Positions 15,482-17,546 of a stretch of DNA of 17,546 bases are shown piece by piece (the first letter of the stretch is position 1; every line of letters begins with the position of its first letter). Origin of the DNA: an uncultured bacterium (GTDB lineage: Bacteria > Bacillota > Clostridia > TANB77 > CAG-508); assembly GCA_905215615.1 (NCBI GenBank), contig CAJMQM010000013.1, positions 1-17,546 on the forward strand, read 5' to 3'. The position numbers were made by a program, and so were the translations under genes. Under the pieces are notes generated by a model that worked only from the letters and a program-made list of their open reading frames with translations, did no database searches and was not told the origin of the DNA.

Positions 15482-16348
15482 TTGCTTTCCAATCCAAGTA
15501 TAAAATTGGAATATGCTAAAATACAAAAACAGCTCTTTTATATGATACCAGAAAAATGGGACAGAATATATTTATATGCATCTATAATAAACCAAATTAA
15601 TAATTTACAAACAGGGGAATTGTACTTTTATTATTACCCAAAGGGATTACTTAAAAAAAATCCAGTTAATGTGTATGAAGTTCCAAGTAAATTTAATTTG
15701 GAAGAAGAAATGTACCTTAAGTTGGTAGAAGAGCTGTATAATTCAATAAAAGAATTAAGAAAATTATGCAGAAAGCCAGAAACAGAACTATGGTCTAATT
15801 TAACAATTAAAATAGAAGACTTTAAGTTTATTGTTGAATATAGTTATGAAGATTTACTTCACTCAGAATATTCTAATTCTGATAGACACATAATTTGGGT
15901 TTACGAAAACCTAAATAAGCCATTAGAAAGCTTTAGTAAAAGCGAAAGAAATATTATTAACAAATATTTATCAGAGAACAATACTGTAAAAAAAGAAATA
16001 TACACAGAGCCAATATATAAAAATCATAATATTAATATTGTAAAATATAGTAAAGACAAAGAAATATATGTATCTGATGAAGAAATAGAGGAAGATTTAG
16101 AAAATTTGGGTGACCAAATTATAAGTGACGAATTTGGTAAAAACATTAAACCTGAAAAGAAAGAATATGGAAAAAGAAAATCTGCAAACGTTTATGAACT
16201 GGGAAAAAGAAAAGAATCGAAAAGCAGAAGCATAAAATTATCAAATAATAATGCTAAACCAAAAAAGAAAGAAACCTATATAGAACAAATTGAAGAACAG
16301 CAACATGCTGTAAAAAGTCAAATAATAAAATATGACACAAAAATTTAG
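15482..16348 (+). CDS. YezG/DUF600-like immunity-family protein with charged tail
   Basis: 288 residues, TTG start at 15482 behind GAGGGG (15466-15471); no better start is near. Residues about 8-165 resemble the YezG (DUF600) family, known as antitoxin or immunity proteins for polymorphic toxins: MIPEKWDRIYLYAS (21-34), GELYFYYYP (45-53), WSNLTIKIEDFKFIVEYSYEDL (104-125 region), and RHIIWVYENL (135-144). Family members are usually near 150 residues. Here a further 120 residues follow: an acidic stretch (199-217), then a basic one (223-263) with GKRK repeated at 230-233 and 241-244. No toxin gene is next to it; it sits between gpmI and eno. Its stop codon overlaps the eno Shine-Dalgarno. It may be a domesticated or distant relative without an immunity function. 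The domain call is from recalled motifs. Confidence 0.65.
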   Translation: MLSNPSIKLEYAKIQKQLFYMIPEKWDRIYLYASIINQINNLQTGELYFYYYPKGLLKKNPVNVYEVPSKFNLEEEMYLKLVEELYNSIKELRKLCRKPETELWSNLTIKIEDFKFIVEYSYEDLLHSEYSNSDRHIIWVYENLNKPLESFSKSERNIINKYLSENNTVKKEIYTEPIYKNHNINIVKYSKDKEIYVSDEEIEEDLENLGDQIISDEFGKNIKPEKKEYGKRKSANVYELGKRKESKSRSIKLSNNNAKPKKKETYIEQIEEQQHAVKSQIIKYDTKI

Positions 16349-16352
16349 GAGG
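16347..16352 (+). promoter_or_regulatory. Eno ribosome binding site fused to preceding stop codon
   Basis: TAGGAGG (16346-16352) again combines a TAG stop, here of the YezG-like gene, with the Shine-Dalgarno of eno, nine bases before its ATG. This ties translation of the immunity-family gene to that of enolase. Confidence 0.7.
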
Positions 16353-16361
16353 TTATTTAAA

Positions 16362-17546
16362 ATGAAAGATTTTTTAGGAATTGAAACAGTAAAAGCACTA
16401 GAAGTGCTAGACTCAAGAGGAAACCCAACTGTACAAGTAGAAGTTGTAACAGAAGGAGGATTCTCAGGAGTTGCTATGGTTCCATCAGGAGCTTCTACAG
16501 GTAGCTTTGAAGCAGTAGAACTAAGAGATGGCGATGAAGAAAGATACATGGGAAAAGGTGTATTAAAAGCAGTTGAAAACGTTAACAAGAAAATTGCAAA
16601 AGAAATAGAAGGCATGAACGTTTATGAGCAAGTTTTAATAGATAAAGCAATGATAGAACTAGATGGAACAGAAAACAAAGGAAAACTAGGAGCAAATGCA
16701 ATGCTTGGAGTATCTCTAGCTGTTGCAAAAGCTGCTGCAAATTCACTAGGTATGAGTTTATATAACTACATTGGTGGAGTTAATGCAAAAGAACTACCAG
16801 TTCCAATGATGAACATAATGAACGGTGGAAAACATGCAGACAGTAGTTTAAGCATACAAGAATTTATGATTATGCCAGTAGGTGCAAAAACATTTACTGA
16901 GTGCATGGAGATGGGAGTTTCTGTATATCATAACCTAAAGAAAGTATTAAAAGCTAAAGGTTACTCTACAGCAGTAGGAGACGAAGGTGGATTTGCACCT
17001 AACGTTTCTGGAGAAGAAGAAGCAATTCAAATTATATTAGAAGCAATTAAAAAAGCTGGTTATGAGCCAGGAAAAGATGTATGCTTAGCATTAGACTTAG
17101 CATCTACAGAAATGTATGACGAAGCTAAAAAAATAGGAAAAGATGGTTACTATTTCTGGAAAATAGATAAATTCTTAACTAAAGAAGAAATGGTAGACTA
17201 TATTGTAGACTTAGTAAACAAATACCCAATTATATCTGTAGAAGATGGATTAGCAGAAGAAGACTGGGAATCTTGGAAATCTCTAACAGAAAAAGTAGGA
17301 GACAAAGTTCAACTTGTTGGGGATGACTTATTTGTTACAAACATTAAAAGACTACAAAAAGGAATTGACAACAAAACAGCTAACAGCATATTAATTAAGC
17401 TAAACCAAATTGGAACACTAACAGAAACACTAGATGCAATAGAACTTGCTAAGAGAAATGGTTACACAGCAGTTGTATCACATAGAAGTGGTGAAACAGA
17501 AGATACTACTCTAGCAGATGTTGCAGTAGCTACAAATGCTGGACAA
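16362..17546 (+). CDS. eno: Enolase, 3' end beyond the window
   Basis: 395 codons are present and the frame is open at the window end; about 30-40 residues are missing compared with the family. Enolase dehydrates 2-phosphoglycerate to phosphoenolpyruvate with Mg2+. Visible: the N-terminal domain with LDSRGNPTV (16-24) and VPSGASTG (40-47); H158 in NGGKHAD (154-160); catalytic E208 in GDEGGFAPN (206-214); metal ligands D245 (ALDLAST), E294 (SVEDGL) and D321 (GDDLFVTN); catalytic K346 (ILIKLNQIGT); SHRSGETEDT (373-382) with H374. The second catalytic Lys would lie beyond the end. The start is ATG at 16362, ten bases after AGGAGG (16347-16352), which overlaps the previous gene's TAG. It is the last visible gene of the glycolytic operon. 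Confidence 0.96.
   Translation, partial: MKDFLGIETVKALEVLDSRGNPTVQVEVVTEGGFSGVAMVPSGASTGSFEAVELRDGDEERYMGKGVLKAVENVNKKIAKEIEGMNVYEQVLIDKAMIELDGTENKGKLGANAMLGVSLAVAKAAANSLGMSLYNYIGGVNAKELPVPMMNIMNGGKHADSSLSIQEFMIMPVGAKTFTECMEMGVSVYHNLKKVLKAKGYSTAVGDEGGFAPNVSGEEEAIQIILEAIKKAGYEPGKDVCLALDLASTEMYDEAKKIGKDGYYFWKIDKFLTKEEMVDYIVDLVNKYPIISVEDGLAEEDWESWKSLTEKVGDKVQLVGDDLFVTNIKRLQKGIDNKTANSILIKLNQIGTLTETLDAIELAKRNGYTAVVSHRSGETEDTTLADVAVATNAGQ

Noticed and set aside
1..17546. Recoding of TGA, because no gene here ends in TGA
   Set aside because: No TGA codon occurs in frame within the recognised genes, and tryptophans are encoded by TGG; low TGA use fits a very AT-rich genome and a small sample.

Overview
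The window comes from a very AT-rich, low-GC Gram-positive genome, most likely an endospore-forming member of the Clostridia or a related uncultured Firmicute. The reasons are: almost all arginines are AGA/AGG; Shine-Dalgarno sequences are strong (AGGAGG/GGGAGG); TTG and GTG starts recur; two sporulation-associated families (YtaF and YtxC) are present; an HD phosphohydrolase sits next to SecD/SecF; and a DUF4912 gene is paired with a GH57 gene. The organism call is an inference. I see no rRNA, tRNA, insertion sequence, CRISPR array or prophage gene.

Region 1 (1-2665) is the end of an operon: the 3' part of an HD-domain phosphohydrolase, then secD and secF, closed by a hairpin terminator. Both Sec subunits are divergent. 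The acidic residue normally present in transmembrane segment 4 is missing from each, and SecF is shortened to four membrane segments.

Region 2 (2766-7493) holds a YtaF-type membrane protein on the minus strand, divergent from a P2A-type Ca2+ ATPase, followed by a YtxC-like protein. A small DUF4190-like membrane protein on the minus strand converges with ytxC on one bidirectional terminator and has a consensus sigma-A promoter.

Region 3 (7768-10355) is a two-gene unit. A DUF4912 protein with a 125-residue Lys/Thr-rich, histone-H1-like N-terminus precedes a GH57 1,4-alpha-glucan branching enzyme, which suggests glycogen metabolism. Two hairpin terminators follow.

Region 4 (10562 to the end) is a lower-glycolysis operon: gapA, a DUF1653 gene, pgk, tpiA, gpmI, a YezG/DUF600-like immunity-family gene, and eno (cut by the window end). 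Together the enzymes convert glyceraldehyde-3-phosphate and dihydroxyacetone phosphate to phosphoenolpyruvate. No cggR-type repressor precedes gapA. Two non-glycolytic genes sit inside the operon with tight spacing, and PGK has unusual substitutions and a Cys/His/Asp-rich C-terminal tail.

There is no obvious complete new system. The points most worth following up are the reduced SecDF pair, the orphan immunity-family protein inside the glycolytic operon, the H1-like tail on the DUF4912 protein beside a branching enzyme, and the modified PGK.
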